This document shows, piece by piece, positions 16,924-26,688 of a stretch of 64,000 nucleotides of DNA. The notes beneath the pieces are model-generated. The model was not told the DNA's origin and did no database searches. It saw only the letters and a program-made list of their open reading frames with translations. The position numbers and the translations under genes were made by a program. The stretch comes from Nonomuraea zeae (GTDB lineage: Bacteria; Actinomycetota; Actinomycetes; Streptosporangiales; Streptosporangiaceae), in the NCBI RefSeq assembly GCF_005889725.1, contig NZ_VCKX01000026.1, forward strand, positions 1-64,000, read 5' to 3'. Position 1 is the first letter of the stretch. The number at the start of each line of letters is the position of its first letter.

Positions 16924-18534
16924 GTGAAGCGAACCAAGGGCATCGCGCCCCTAGTACTCGTCGTCGCCCTGACCGCCTGTGGCTCTCAGCAACCCGTCCA
17001 GCAAGCCCAGGTCACCTCCCTGACCTGGGCCATCGAAACGCAGCCGATCACCCTGAACCCGCAGCAGTGGGCCCAGAACAAGGTCAGGCTGCTCGTGTTC
17101 AACCAGTTCGACGCGCTGCTCTCGCGCACCGCCGACGGTTCCTTCCAGCCCTGGCTGGCCAAGTCGTGGCAGGTGTCGGAGGACGAGCTGGTCTACACGC
17201 TGGAGCTACGCGACGACGTGACCTTCCACGACGGCACCAAGTTCGACGCCGCCGCGGTCAAGGCCAACCTCGACCAGTTCCGCAAGCCGGGCTACAACCC
17301 GACGGTCGCCTCCATCCAGCTCAAGTCCTTCGACAAGGCGGAGGTGCTGTCGCCGACCACCCTCAAGATCACGCTCACCGAGCCCGACGGGCTCTTCCTC
17401 GACTTCCTGGCCTCCCCGTACGCCGGGCAGATCTCGCCGAAGTCGCTGCAGTCGGCCAAGGACCTCAAGTTCGGCGGCCCGGACCTGGTCGGCACGGGGC
17501 CGTTCATCCTGGACGCGTTCGTGCAGGGCCAGGAGATCCGCTACCGCCGCAACCCCGCCTACAAGTGGCCGCCGGCGGGCGCCGGCCACCAGGGCCCGGC
17601 CCACCTCTCCCAGCTCACCTACCGGTTCCTGCCGGAGGCCGCCGTCCGCGTCGGCGCGCTCACCTCCGGCCAGGTGCAGGTCATCGAGGGCGTCCCGGCC
17701 ACCGAGACGGCGCTGATCAAGAGCGACCCCAACCTGACCTACCAGAGCGCGCTCAACTCGGGCACCGCCTTCACCTACTACTTCAACACCTCCCACGCCC
17801 CCTTCGACGACCAGCGCGTACGCGAGGCGTTCCGCGCGGCGACGGACCTGGACGCGGTCCTCAAGGCCGTCTACCAGGGCACCGCCACCAGGGCGTGGAG
17901 CGTGGTCGGCAAGGCCAGCCCGTTCTACGACGCCACGCTCGAAGGCACGTTCGGCACCGACCCGGCCAAGGCGAACGCCCTGCTCGACGAGGCCGGGTGG
18001 AAGGAGCGCGACGCCGAGGGCTTCCGGGTCAAGGACGGCAAGCGGCTGACCGTGCGCACGCTCTCCGCCTCCGCCTTCATCAGGGACCGCCGCGACGTCC
18101 TGGCCCAGGCCATCCAGGCGCAGGTCAAGCAGAGCGCGGGGATCGACTTCCAGGTCAAGATCGTCGACCAGGGGACGGCGCAGAAGGCGCTGGACGACAA
18201 CGAGTACGAGCTCTTCGAGAACTCCCGCGGCGACTCCGACGCGGGCGCCGCGCTCAACCTGCTGCTCCCCGGCAAGGGCGCCATCAACCGCACGCACTAC
18301 TCCGACCCGCAGATGGAGAAGTGGCTCGCCGCGGCCACGGCCACCTCCGACCAGGCCGAACGGAAGGAGCTCTACACGAAGGTCCAGCGGTTGGCGGTGA
18401 CGGACAAGGCGATCGTGCTGCCGATCTACGTGCCCGCCGACCAGATCGCCGCGCAGAAGAGCGTGCAGGGGCTTGGCTTCGACCCGGGCTCGGGCACCCC
18501 GCGCAACGCGTACGACGTCCGGATCGGCACATGA
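16924..18534 (+). CDS. ABC-importer substrate-binding lipoprotein (SBP_bac_5 family)
   Basis: 536 aa. A lipoprotein signal (VVALTACGS, lipidated Cys near residue 20) anchors it outside the membrane. The remainder is an oligopeptide/nickel-type binding protein (SBP family 5): YTLELRDDVTFHDGTKFDAA and GTGPFILDAFVQGQEIRYRR are characteristic. The genes that follow, two DppB/C-like permeases and a fused ATPase, complete the importer. With the flavin monooxygenases downstream, this set resembles the KPN_01854-type cassette, so the ligand is more likely a sulfur- or nitrogen-bearing small molecule than a peptide (inference). The GTG start has AAGGATGG upstream; the stop overlaps the permease start. 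Confidence 0.92.
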   Translation: MKRTKGIAPLVLVVALTACGSQQPVQQAQVTSLTWAIETQPITLNPQQWAQNKVRLLVFNQFDALLSRTADGSFQPWLAKSWQVSEDELVYTLELRDDVTFHDGTKFDAAAVKANLDQFRKPGYNPTVASIQLKSFDKAEVLSPTTLKITLTEPDGLFLDFLASPYAGQISPKSLQSAKDLKFGGPDLVGTGPFILDAFVQGQEIRYRRNPAYKWPPAGAGHQGPAHLSQLTYRFLPEAAVRVGALTSGQVQVIEGVPATETALIKSDPNLTYQSALNSGTAFTYYFNTSHAPFDDQRVREAFRAATDLDAVLKAVYQGTATRAWSVVGKASPFYDATLEGTFGTDPAKANALLDEAGWKERDAEGFRVKDGKRLTVRTLSASAFIRDRRDVLAQAIQAQVKQSAGIDFQVKIVDQGTAQKALDDNEYELFENSRGDSDAGAALNLLLPGKGAINRTHYSDPQMEKWLAAATATSDQAERKELYTKVQRLAVTDKAIVLPIYVPADQIAAQKSVQGLGFDPGSGTPRNAYDVRIGT

Positions 18535-19442
18535 TCGTCGTCAGACGGCTGCTCACGGGACTGGTCGTGCTGTGGGCGGCGGCCAGCACGGCGTACATCG
18601 CGCTGCTCCTGGCCCCGGGCGAGACCATCGACATCCTGATCGGCGACGGCGCCGACACCCCGGAGATCCGCGCGCGGATCATCGAGGAATGGGGGCTCGA
18701 CCGGCCCGAGGTGGTCCAGTACCTGTCCTACCTGTGGCGGCTCCTGCACGGCGACCTCGGCCGCTCCTACCACCTGCAACTCGGCGTCGGCGAGATCCTG
18801 GCCACCCAGATCGGGCCCACCGTCCAGCTCACGCTCGCCGCCGCGGCGGTCGGCGTGGCGCTGGCCGGGATCATCGCGGCGGTGACCGCGGGCCGCGGCC
18901 GGTGGCTGCGCGGCACGGCCTCGGCCGCCGAGCTGGTGTCGGTCTCGGTGCCGCCGTTCCTGATCGGGCTCGTGCTGCTGTCGGTGTTCTCGTTCGCGCT
19001 GGGCTGGTTCCCCGTCTCCGGCGCCGCCGGACCCCAGGCGCTCGTGCTGCCCGCGCTCGCGCTGGGCCTGCCGATCGCGGGCGTGCTCGGCCAGGTGCTG
19101 CGCGGCGGCCTCGAACGGGCGCTGGAGCAGCCGTTCGCCGTCACCGCGCGGGCGCGCGGGCTGAGCGAGCGGATGCTGGTGGTCCGGCACGCGCTCAGGC
19201 ACGCGCTGATCCCGGCCGTCACGCTCGCGGGCTGGTTCACCGGCACGCTGCTCGGCGGGGCGGTGATCACCGAGGTGCTGTTCGGCCGGCCAGGGCTCGG
19301 GCAGGTCGCCATGCAGGCGGTCACCGGCCGCGACATGCCGGTGGTGATGGCCGTCGTCCTGCTGTCCGCGATCGTGTACGTGGCCATCAGCACGCTCCTC
19401 GACGTGGCCTACCGCGCCATCGACCCGCGGATCGGGGGCTGA
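18531..19442 (+). CDS. ABC-importer permease, DppB-like
   Basis: 303 aa with six membrane helices. It has the N-terminal extended segment of DppB-type permeases (ending PEVVQYLSYLWRLLHGDLGRS) and the EAA loop near TARARGLSERMLVVRHALRH, which contacts the ATPase. It forms the transmembrane pore together with the next gene. The ATG overlaps the stop of the binding-protein gene by four bases. Confidence 0.93.
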   Translation: MIVVRRLLTGLVVLWAAASTAYIALLLAPGETIDILIGDGADTPEIRARIIEEWGLDRPEVVQYLSYLWRLLHGDLGRSYHLQLGVGEILATQIGPTVQLTLAAAAVGVALAGIIAAVTAGRGRWLRGTASAAELVSVSVPPFLIGLVLLSVFSFALGWFPVSGAAGPQALVLPALALGLPIAGVLGQVLRGGLERALEQPFAVTARARGLSERMLVVRHALRHALIPAVTLAGWFTGTLLGGAVITEVLFGRPGLGQVAMQAVTGRDMPVVMAVVLLSAIVYVAISTLLDVAYRAIDPRIGG

Positions 19443-19443
19443 G

Positions 19444-20238
19444 GTGCGCCTGCTCGCCCCCTTCGCCTTCCTGGCCGTGCTCGCCCTGGCCGTCGCCGTG
19501 CCCGGCCTGCTCACCGGCGTCGATCCGCTGGCCGCCGACCCGCTCAGCGCGCTCGCCCCGCCGGACGGCGCGCACTGGTTCGGCAGCGACCACCTGGGCC
19601 GCGACGTGCTGTCCAGGGTCGTGTACGGCGCCCGCCACTCGCTCAGCATCGGCGTGACCGCGACCGCCCTGGCGGTGGCCGCGGGCGTGCTGCTCGGCCT
19701 GGCCGCCGGGCTGTCGCCGAAATGGCTGGACGAGGCCCTGGCCCGCTCCTTCGACGTCCTGTCCACGCTGCCCGAGCTGCTGCTCGCCCTGCTCGTCATC
19801 GCGATCACCGGCCCGGGCACCGGGAACGTCATCTTCGCCATCGCCGTCGCCGCGCTCCCGAACTACGCCCGGGTGATCCGCGCCCAGACCTTCGTGGTGC
19901 GGCATGCCGGATACGTCGAGCAGGCGGTCACGTTCGGCCGGTCGCGGGTGGCGATCGTCGCCGGTCACGTCCTGCCCAACGTGCTCGGCCCGATCCCGGT
20001 GCTGGCCACGATCGGGCTCGGCCAGGCCGTCATCGCCGCCTCCGGGCTCAGCTTCCTCGGCATGGGGCCGCAGCCGCCGGCCGCCGAGTGGGGCGCGATG
20101 CTCTCCGAGGCCCGCAACTACCTGCGGGTGGCCTGGTGGCAGGCGCTGTTCCCGGGCGTCGCCGTCACGCTGACCGTCGTCTGCCTGACGGTCGTCGGCC
20201 GCCGCCTGCAGCGCCGCTTCGAAGGAAGGACCTCATGA
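19444..20238 (+). CDS. ABC-importer permease, DppC-like
   Basis: 264 aa, six membrane helices. HWFGSDHLGRDVLSRVVYGA is the DppC/OppC signature after the first helix, and YVEQAVTFGRSRVAIVAGHV marks the ATPase-contacting EAA loop. The GTG start lies one base after the previous stop. It pairs with the preceding DppB-like subunit. Confidence 0.93.
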   Translation: MRLLAPFAFLAVLALAVAVPGLLTGVDPLAADPLSALAPPDGAHWFGSDHLGRDVLSRVVYGARHSLSIGVTATALAVAAGVLLGLAAGLSPKWLDEALARSFDVLSTLPELLLALLVIAITGPGTGNVIFAIAVAALPNYARVIRAQTFVVRHAGYVEQAVTFGRSRVAIVAGHVLPNVLGPIPVLATIGLGQAVIAASGLSFLGMGPQPPAAEWGAMLSEARNYLRVAWWQALFPGVAVTLTVVCLTVVGRRLQRRFEGRTS

Positions 20239-20257
20239 CCGGCGGAAAGGGCACCCC

Positions 20258-21889
20258 ATGACCACGTACGCGGCCCCGCCCTCTGTCACGACGCTCGTGA
20301 GCGTGGAGGACCTGCGGGTGAGCTTCGGCGCGAACGAGGTCGTGCGCGGCCTGTCGCTGTCGGTCGCGCCGGGGGAGTGCGTGGCGATCGTCGGCGAGTC
20401 CGGATCGGGCAAGAGCGTCACGGCCAGGTCGCTGCTCGGCCTCGCCGGGCCGGGCTCCAAGGTGCGCGCCGAGCGGTTCAGCGTGGGCGGCCGGGACGTG
20501 CGCGGGTTCGGGCCTGGGGACTGGCGCAAGCTGCGCGGCCGGTTCGCCGGGCTCGTGCTGCAGGACGCGCTGGTCTCGCTCGACCCGCTCAGGACCGTGG
20601 GCGCCGAGATCGCGGAGGTGCTGGCGGTGCACGACGTCGTGCCGCGGGCCCGTCGCGCGGACCGGGTGCTGGAGCTGCTGGACGCCGTCGGCGTCCCGGA
20701 GCCGGACGTACGCGCGCGGCAGCACCCCCACCAGCTCTCCGGCGGCCTGCGGCAGCGCGTGCTGATCGCCTCGGCCATCGCGGCGGAGCCGGAGCTGATC
20801 ATCGCCGACGAGCCCACCACGGCGCTCGACGTGACCGTGCAGGCCCAGATCCTGCGGCTGCTCGCCGAGCGCAAGGCGGCGGGCACCGCGTTGCTGCTGA
20901 TCAGCCACGACCTGGCGGTGGTCGCCTCGATCGCCGATCGCATCATCGTCATGCGGGACGGCCGCGCGGTCGAGGAGGGCCCGGCCGGGCAGGTCCTGGC
21001 CGCGCCCGCCCACGAGTACACCCGCTCGCTGCTGGCCGCCGTGCCCTCGGCGGCCTCGCGCGGCACCCGCCTGTCGGGCGGGCCGCCCCTGGCGCGCCGC
21101 GCGCCGAACCCCTCGGCGCAGGTGCTCGCCGCCAGCGGCCTGACCAGGTCGTACGGCCCGCGCCGCGTGGTCGACGACGTCTCCTTCACCCTGCACGAGG
21201 GCGAGACCCTGGGCATCGTCGGCGAGTCCGGCTCGGGCAAGACCACGCTCGCCCGGCTGGTCCTCGGCCTGCTCGAACCCGGCGACGGCCGGGTGAGCCT
21301 GCACCAGCGGCAGTGGAGCGGCGTGCCGGAACGCCGGCGCCGCCCCCTGCGCCGCAGGATCCAGCTCATCTCCCAGAACCCGCTCGACTCCTTCGACCCC
21401 CGCCACACCGTCGGCCGCCTGGTCGCCGAGCCGCTCGAACTGCCCCGCGGCGCCCGCAAGGAGCGCAGGGAGCGCGTGCTCGACCTGCTGACCCGCGTCG
21501 GGCTGCCCTCCGGCGTGGCCGCCCGCCACCCGCGCGAGCTGTCCGGCGGCCAGCGCCAGCGCGTCGCCATCGCCCGGGCCCTCGGCCCCCGTCCCGACGT
21601 GCTCGTCTGCGACGAGCCCGTGTCCGCGCTCGACGTCTCGATCCAGGCCCAGGTGCTCGACCTGCTCGTGGAGCTCCAAGCCGAGTACGGGACCGCCCTG
21701 CTGTTCATCAGCCACGATCTCGGCGTCGTGCACCACCTGAGCGACCGCGTCCTGGTCATGAAGGACGGCGCCGTGGTGGAGGAGGGCGACGTGGAGCAGG
21801 TCTTCACCGAGCCGGTCCACCCCTACACCCGCGCGCTGGTCGAGGCCGTCCCCCGCCTGCCCGATCCGGACCACAAGGCCGTCCGCTGA
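20258..21889 (+). CDS. Fused double ABC ATPase of the importer
   Basis: 543 aa with two complete nucleotide-binding domains in tandem. Domain 1: Walker A GESGSGKSVT (~45-54), signature LSGGLRQRV, Walker B LIIADEPTTALD. Domain 2: Walker A GESGSGKTTL (~325), signature LSGGQRQRV, Walker B VLVCDEPVSALD. This DppD-DppF fusion powers the importer encoded by the three preceding genes. AAAGGGCA lies before the ATG at 20258. A decayed relative of such an ATPase persists at 29205-29567. Confidence 0.95.
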   Translation: MTTYAAPPSVTTLVSVEDLRVSFGANEVVRGLSLSVAPGECVAIVGESGSGKSVTARSLLGLAGPGSKVRAERFSVGGRDVRGFGPGDWRKLRGRFAGLVLQDALVSLDPLRTVGAEIAEVLAVHDVVPRARRADRVLELLDAVGVPEPDVRARQHPHQLSGGLRQRVLIASAIAAEPELIIADEPTTALDVTVQAQILRLLAERKAAGTALLLISHDLAVVASIADRIIVMRDGRAVEEGPAGQVLAAPAHEYTRSLLAAVPSAASRGTRLSGGPPLARRAPNPSAQVLAASGLTRSYGPRRVVDDVSFTLHEGETLGIVGESGSGKTTLARLVLGLLEPGDGRVSLHQRQWSGVPERRRRPLRRRIQLISQNPLDSFDPRHTVGRLVAEPLELPRGARKERRERVLDLLTRVGLPSGVAARHPRELSGGQRQRVAIARALGPRPDVLVCDEPVSALDVSIQAQVLDLLVELQAEYGTALLFISHDLGVVHHLSDRVLVMKDGAVVEEGDVEQVFTEPVHPYTRALVEAVPRLPDPDHKAVR

Positions 21890-21931
21890 CCCGACCGCAC
21901 CTACCCCACCCCACCGCACGAGGAGCACTCC

Positions 21932-23281
21932 ATGAAACAGGTGCACCTGGCCGCTCACTTCCCGGGCGTGAACAACACCACCGTCTGGGCCGATCCCCGC
22001 TCCAGAAGCCAGATCGACTTCGCCTCCTTCCAGCACCTGGCGCGCACCGCCGAGCGCGCCAAGTTCGACTTCTTCTTCCTGGCCGAAGGGCTGCGGCTGC
22101 GTGAGCTGAAGGGCCGCGTCCACGACCTCGACGTGGTCGGCCGGCCCGAGGCGCTGACGGTGCTGGCCGCGCTGTCCGCGATCACCGACCGGCTCGGCCT
22201 GGCCGCCACGGTCAACACCACCTTCAACGAGCCGTACGAGCTGGCCCGGCGGCTGGCCACCCTCGACCACCTCAGCCAGGGCCGGGCCGCCTGGAACGTG
22301 GTCACCACCTCCGACGCCTTCACCGGCGAGAACTTCCGCCGCGGCGGCTTCCTGGACCGTTCCGAGCGCTACATGCGGGCGGAGGAGTTCGTCCGGCTCT
22401 CGCGCGCGCTCTGGGACTCCTGGCGGGCCGACGCCGTGCTCGCCGACCAGGAGAGCGGCCGGTTCCTGCGCTCCGACGCCGTGTCGGCCGTCCGCCACCA
22501 GGGCCGCCACTTCACCGTCGAAGGCCGCTTCAACGTCCCGCGCAGCCCGCAGGGGCAGCCCGTGATCATCCAGGCGGGCGACTCGGAGGAGGGCAGGGAG
22601 TTCGCCGCCGCCACGGCCGACGTCATCTTCACCCGGCACGGCACCCTGGAGGCGGGCCGGGCCTTCTACACCGACGTCAAGCGCCGCCTGGCGAAGTACG
22701 GGCGGCAGCCGCACCAGCTCAAGATCATGCCGGCCGCGACGTTCGCGCTCGGCGACACCGACGCCGAGGCGGCCGAGCACGCCGCCGAGATCCGCCGGCT
22801 CCAGGTGGGCCCGCAGACCGCGATCGCCTTCCTGGAGCAGATCTGGGGCAGGGACATGTCCGCCTACGACCCCGAAGGCCCGCTGCCCGACGTCGAGCCC
22901 GAAGGCGCGCAGGACGTCTCCCAGGGGCGGGTCCAGGTCGCCGACCGGCTCGGGGTGGCCGCGCGGTGGCGGGAGGTGGCGAAGGAGAAGGACCTGACCA
23001 TCCGCGAGCTGGCCATCGAGATGACCGGCCGCCAGTCGTTCGTCGGCTCGCCCGAGACCGTGGCCAGGCAGATCGAGGAGTTCGTGGCCACCGACGCCGC
23101 CGACGGGTTCATCCTGGTCCCGCACCTGACACCCGGCGGGCTCGACGACTTCGCCGCCAAGGTGGTGCCGCTGCTGCAGGAGCGCGGCGTCTACCGCGCC
23201 GACTACGGCGGCCCCACGCTCCGGGACCATCTCGGGCTGGACGCCGACCCGCGGGACGCGCGACTGGGAGGTGCCGCGTGA
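21932..23281 (+). CDS. FMN-dependent monooxygenase, NtaA/SnaA/DszA type
   Basis: 449 aa, luciferase-like TIM barrel of the NtaA/SnaA/DszA branch. Visible are HFPGVNNTTVW near the start, FLAEGLR, LDHLSQGRAAWNVVTTSDAF (the phosphate/flavin loop region), and the RGGFLDRSERY segment typical of DszA/NtaA homologues. Enzymes of this kind use FMNH2 from a separate reductase to cleave C-S or C-N bonds, as in dibenzothiophene sulfone or nitrilotriacetate. No flavin reductase is encoded in the cluster. CGAGGAG precedes the ATG. First of four tandemly coupled monooxygenase genes. Confidence 0.9.
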   Translation: MKQVHLAAHFPGVNNTTVWADPRSRSQIDFASFQHLARTAERAKFDFFFLAEGLRLRELKGRVHDLDVVGRPEALTVLAALSAITDRLGLAATVNTTFNEPYELARRLATLDHLSQGRAAWNVVTTSDAFTGENFRRGGFLDRSERYMRAEEFVRLSRALWDSWRADAVLADQESGRFLRSDAVSAVRHQGRHFTVEGRFNVPRSPQGQPVIIQAGDSEEGREFAAATADVIFTRHGTLEAGRAFYTDVKRRLAKYGRQPHQLKIMPAATFALGDTDAEAAEHAAEIRRLQVGPQTAIAFLEQIWGRDMSAYDPEGPLPDVEPEGAQDVSQGRVQVADRLGVAARWREVAKEKDLTIRELAIEMTGRQSFVGSPETVARQIEEFVATDAADGFILVPHLTPGGLDDFAAKVVPLLQERGVYRADYGGPTLRDHLGLDADPRDARLGGAA

Positions 23282-24453
23282 GCGCCGATCACCTGCACCT
23301 GGCCGTCGCCCTCGACGGCGCGGGCTGGCATCCGGCGGCCTGGCGCGACCCGGCGGTCAAGGCGCGGGAGCTGTTCACCGCGCGGCACTGGGCCGGGCTC
23401 GTCGCCGAGGCCGAGCGCGGGCTGCTCGACTTCGTCACCATAGAGGACGCGCTCGGCCTGCAGTCCACGCTGCTCGACGGCCCGGACGACCGCACCGACC
23501 AGGTACGCGGCCGGTTCGACGCCGTGCTGCTCGCCGCCGCGCTCGCGCCGCTGACCACGCGCATCGGCCTGGTGCCGACCGCCACGACCACGCACACCGA
23601 GCCGTTCCACGTGGCGATCGGCATCGCGACCCTGGATCACGTCAGCTCGGGGCGCGCGGGCTGGCGGGTGCAGGTGTCGGGGCGCAGGACGGAGGCCGCG
23701 CACTTCGGCCGCAGGGAGCTGCCGGTCCTCGATCCGGCGCGCGCGGACCTGGTGGCGGAGCTGTTCGCCGAGGCGGCCGACGCCGTCGAGGTGGCCAGGC
23801 GGCTGTGGGACAGCTGGGAGGATGACGCCGAGATCAGGGACGTGGCCACCGGGCGGTTCATCGACCGGGACCGGCTGCACTACATCGACTTCGCGGGGGA
23901 CCGGTTCTCGGTCAAGGGGCCCTCGATCACGCCACGGCCGCCGCAGGGGCAGCCGGTCGTCGCGGTGCTCGACCACGGGGCGTCGCCGGTGCCGTACGAG
24001 CTGCCCGCCGGCTCCGCCGACGTCGTCTTCGTGACCCCGCACGACCGGGACGGCGCGGCGGCCATCGTCCGGCAGGTCGAGAGCGTGCGGCGGGGACCGC
24101 TGAAGGTCTTCGCCGACCTGCTGGTGTTCGTCGGCGACGACGCCGCCGGGCGCAAGGCCAAGCTCGACGAGCTGGCCGGCGCGGAGCTCACCTCGGACGC
24201 GTACGTGTTCGCCGGCACCGCGGACGAGCTGGCGGACCTGCTGCTCGACTGGCGGACGGCCGGGATCGAGGGCTACCGGCTGCGGCCCGGCGCGGTGCCG
24301 ATCGACCTGGAGGGGATCACCCGCGGCCTGGTCCCCGCGCTGCGGGAACGCGGCGCCTTCAGAAGCCGGTACGAGGCCACCACCCTGCGCGGGCACCTGG
24401 GCCTGCCCCGCCCAGCCAGCCGTTACGCCGTACAGAAAGCTGATATAGCGTGA
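23278..24453 (+). CDS. Luciferase-like flavin monooxygenase, second in tandem
   Basis: 391 aa. A more divergent relative of the NtaA/DszA group: LDHVSSGRAGWRVQVSG corresponds to LDHLSQGRAAWNVVT in the first enzyme, and RPPQGQPVV to SPQGQPVI. The usual central part is shortened. It starts at the GTG at 23278, overlapping the previous stop by four bases and preceded by GGGAGG. It may be a partner subunit or a paralogue for a related substrate. No catalytic base is obvious. Confidence 0.85.
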   Translation: MSADHLHLAVALDGAGWHPAAWRDPAVKARELFTARHWAGLVAEAERGLLDFVTIEDALGLQSTLLDGPDDRTDQVRGRFDAVLLAAALAPLTTRIGLVPTATTTHTEPFHVAIGIATLDHVSSGRAGWRVQVSGRRTEAAHFGRRELPVLDPARADLVAELFAEAADAVEVARRLWDSWEDDAEIRDVATGRFIDRDRLHYIDFAGDRFSVKGPSITPRPPQGQPVVAVLDHGASPVPYELPAGSADVVFVTPHDRDGAAAIVRQVESVRRGPLKVFADLLVFVGDDAAGRKAKLDELAGAELTSDAYVFAGTADELADLLLDWRTAGIEGYRLRPGAVPIDLEGITRGLVPALRERGAFRSRYEATTLRGHLGLPRPASRYAVQKADIA

Positions 24454-25484
24454 AATTTCTTGCCATCACGTTGATCGTGCACGACGGTCGCAAGTCCACC
24501 AACGAGCGCTTCCGCGAGGTCGTCGACAACGCGGTCCTGGCCGAGGAGCTCGGCTTCGACGGCTTCGGCGTGGGGGAGCGGCACGAGCGGCCGTTCATCT
24601 CCTCCTCCCCGCCCGTGGTGCTCAGCCACATCGCCGCCAGGACCTCCCGCATCCGCCTGTTCACCGCCGTCACCACGCTCAGCCTCCTGGACCCCGTACG
24701 GGCCTACGAGGACTACGCCACCCTCGACCACCTGTCGGACGGCCGCCTCGAACTGATCATCGGCAAGGGCAACGGCGCCGCCCAGGCCCAGCTCTTCCAC
24801 GTCACCGCAGACGACCAGTGGGAGCGCAACCGCGAGGGCTACGAGCTGTTCCGCAGGCTCTGGCGCGAGGACAAGGTGACCTGGGAGGGGAGCTTCCGCC
24901 CGTCGCTGACGGACGCGGAGACCTGGCCGAGGCCGCTGCAGCAGCCGATCCGCGTCTGGCACGGCAGCGCCACCAGCAAGGAGTCGGTGGACCTGGCCGC
25001 GCGCTTCGGCGACCCGCTCTTCTCCGCGAACGTCACCAACCCCATCGAGCCCTACGCCGAGCTGATCGCGTACTACCGGGAACGCTGGGCCCACTACGGG
25101 CACGATCCCGCCGACGCGCTGGTCGGGGCGGGCAGCGCCGGATACTACGCGGCCAGGACCTCGCAGGAGGCGATCGAGACGTACCGGCCGATCTTCCAGG
25201 CCCGGCTCGAAACCTTCAAGAGGTACGGCGTGCCGCCGGTCTTCCACTCCCTTGAGGACGCCATCGACCGCAGCTCCATCCTTGTCGGCAGTCCGCAGCA
25301 GATCATCGACAAGGTGCTCAGATATCACGAAAGGTTCGGGCACGAGGTGATGCACCTGCACGCCGACGCCGACGGCCTCACGGACGGGCAGCACAGGGCC
25401 GCGCTGGAGTTGTTCCAGGCGGAGATCGCGCCCGCGCTGCGCAAGGAGATCCCCAGCAGGCCGTTCCCCGGAGGGCTGTCATGA
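24450..25484 (+). CDS. Luciferase-like flavin monooxygenase, third in tandem
   Basis: 344 aa bacterial-luciferase-type barrel: [59 protein letters not shown] (flavin phosphate site). It starts with GTG overlapping the preceding stop (GTGA) and ends in an ATGA overlap with the next gene. The fold points to FMNH2-dependent oxygenation; the substrate is unknown. Confidence 0.9.
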   Translation: MKFLAITLIVHDGRKSTNERFREVVDNAVLAEELGFDGFGVGERHERPFISSSPPVVLSHIAARTSRIRLFTAVTTLSLLDPVRAYEDYATLDHLSDGRLELIIGKGNGAAQAQLFHVTADDQWERNREGYELFRRLWREDKVTWEGSFRPSLTDAETWPRPLQQPIRVWHGSATSKESVDLAARFGDPLFSANVTNPIEPYAELIAYYRERWAHYGHDPADALVGAGSAGYYAARTSQEAIETYRPIFQARLETFKRYGVPPVFHSLEDAIDRSSILVGSPQQIIDKVLRYHERFGHEVMHLHADADGLTDGQHRAALELFQAEIAPALRKEIPSRPFPGGLS

Positions 25485-26614
25485 CCGTACCCCTGTCCAT
25501 CCTCGACCTGGCGCCGATCCCGTCGGGAGGCAGCGCGGGCGACGCGCTGCGCAACACGATCGACCTCGCGCGGCGCGCCGACGAGCTCGGCTACCGGCGC
25601 TACTGGCTGGCCGAGCACCACTTCGCGGCCGGGGTGGCCAGCTCGGCGCCCGCGATCCTCATCGCCCTGGTGGCGGCGGCCACCGGCCGGATCAGGGTGG
25701 GGTCGGGGGCCGTCCAGCTCGGGCACCAGACGCCGCTGGCGGTGGTCGAGCAGTTCGGCCTCATCGACGCGCTGCACCCGGGCCGGATCGACCTGGGGCT
25801 CGGCCGCTCCGGCCAGCGCCGGGCCGAGCTGAAGGCCAAGGCCGCCGCGAACGACGGGGCCCCGCCGGCCGCGGGCGTCACCGGGTCACGCGTCGTGGAC
25901 GGGCTGCTCATCCCGCCGCCGTTCGACTGGTCCCAGCTCGTCAAGGTTCCCGAGCTGGCCTTCCAGGCGTCGCTGCTGCAGCAGCCGGGCGCGCAGGCGC
26001 CCGACTTCGCCGACCAGGTGGACGAGATCATCGCCTTCCTGCGCGGCACCTACACCTCGCCGGACGGCCTGACCGCGCACGCCGTGCCGGGCGAGGGCGC
26101 CGACATCGAGCTGTGGGTGCTCGGCAGCAGCGGCGGCCAGAGCGCCCAGGTGGCGGGCGAGCGCGGGCTGCCGTTCGCGGCGAACTACCACGTCAGCCCG
26201 TCGAGCGTGCTGGAGGCGGTGGCGGCCTACCGGGAGGCGTTCAAGCCGTCCGAGGTGCTGGCGGAGCCGTACGTCGTCGTCTCGGCGGACGTGGTCGTGG
26301 CGGACGACGACGCGGCGGCGGCCGAGCTGGCCAAGCCGTACGGGCTGTGGGTACGCAGCATCCGCAGCGGCCGGGGCGCGATCCCGTACCCGAGCCCGGA
26401 GGAGGCCGACGCGCACGTGTGGAGCGAGCAGGACCGGGCGCTGGTCGCCGACCGGCTGGACACCCAGTTCGCCGGCTCGCCGCAGACGGTGGCCGATCGC
26501 CTGCGCGTGCTCCAGCGCGTCACGGGCGCCGACGAGCTGCTCGTCACCACCATCACCCACGACCACGCCGACCGCGTGCGCTCCTTCGAGCTGCTGGCCG
26601 GCGCATGGGTGTAG
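25481..26614 (+). CDS. Luciferase-like monooxygenase, MsnO8-type
   Basis: 377 aa. The pattern [27 protein letters not shown] and [20 protein letters not shown] matches the MsnO8 group of luciferase-like oxidoreductases, in which residues ~110-190 form a long insert. Last gene of the four-enzyme tandem; the ATG overlaps the previous stop. A regulator gene follows after 74 bp. Confidence 0.88.
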   Translation: MTVPLSILDLAPIPSGGSAGDALRNTIDLARRADELGYRRYWLAEHHFAAGVASSAPAILIALVAAATGRIRVGSGAVQLGHQTPLAVVEQFGLIDALHPGRIDLGLGRSGQRRAELKAKAAANDGAPPAAGVTGSRVVDGLLIPPPFDWSQLVKVPELAFQASLLQQPGAQAPDFADQVDEIIAFLRGTYTSPDGLTAHAVPGEGADIELWVLGSSGGQSAQVAGERGLPFAANYHVSPSSVLEAVAAYREAFKPSEVLAEPYVVVSADVVVADDDAAAAELAKPYGLWVRSIRSGRGAIPYPSPEEADAHVWSEQDRALVADRLDTQFAGSPQTVADRLRVLQRVTGADELLVTTITHDHADRVRSFELLAGAWV

Positions 26615-26688
26615 GCAGCGCCCGCAGGGTGGCGGATCTTCCCTTTTTCCGGAGGCAGCGGCCCGACGAGCACCCCGGGAGGGCGGCA

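Noticed and set aside
18473..19657. Alternative 394-codon plus-strand frame across the permease genes
   Set aside because: It is Arg-rich and overlaps two permeases that have proper starts, overlaps and membrane helices.
20165..23230. 1021-codon minus-strand open frame opposite the ABC ATPase and first monooxygenase
   Set aside because: Its length is due to GC skew only; the opposite strand has complete Walker, signature and luciferase motifs with ribosome sites.
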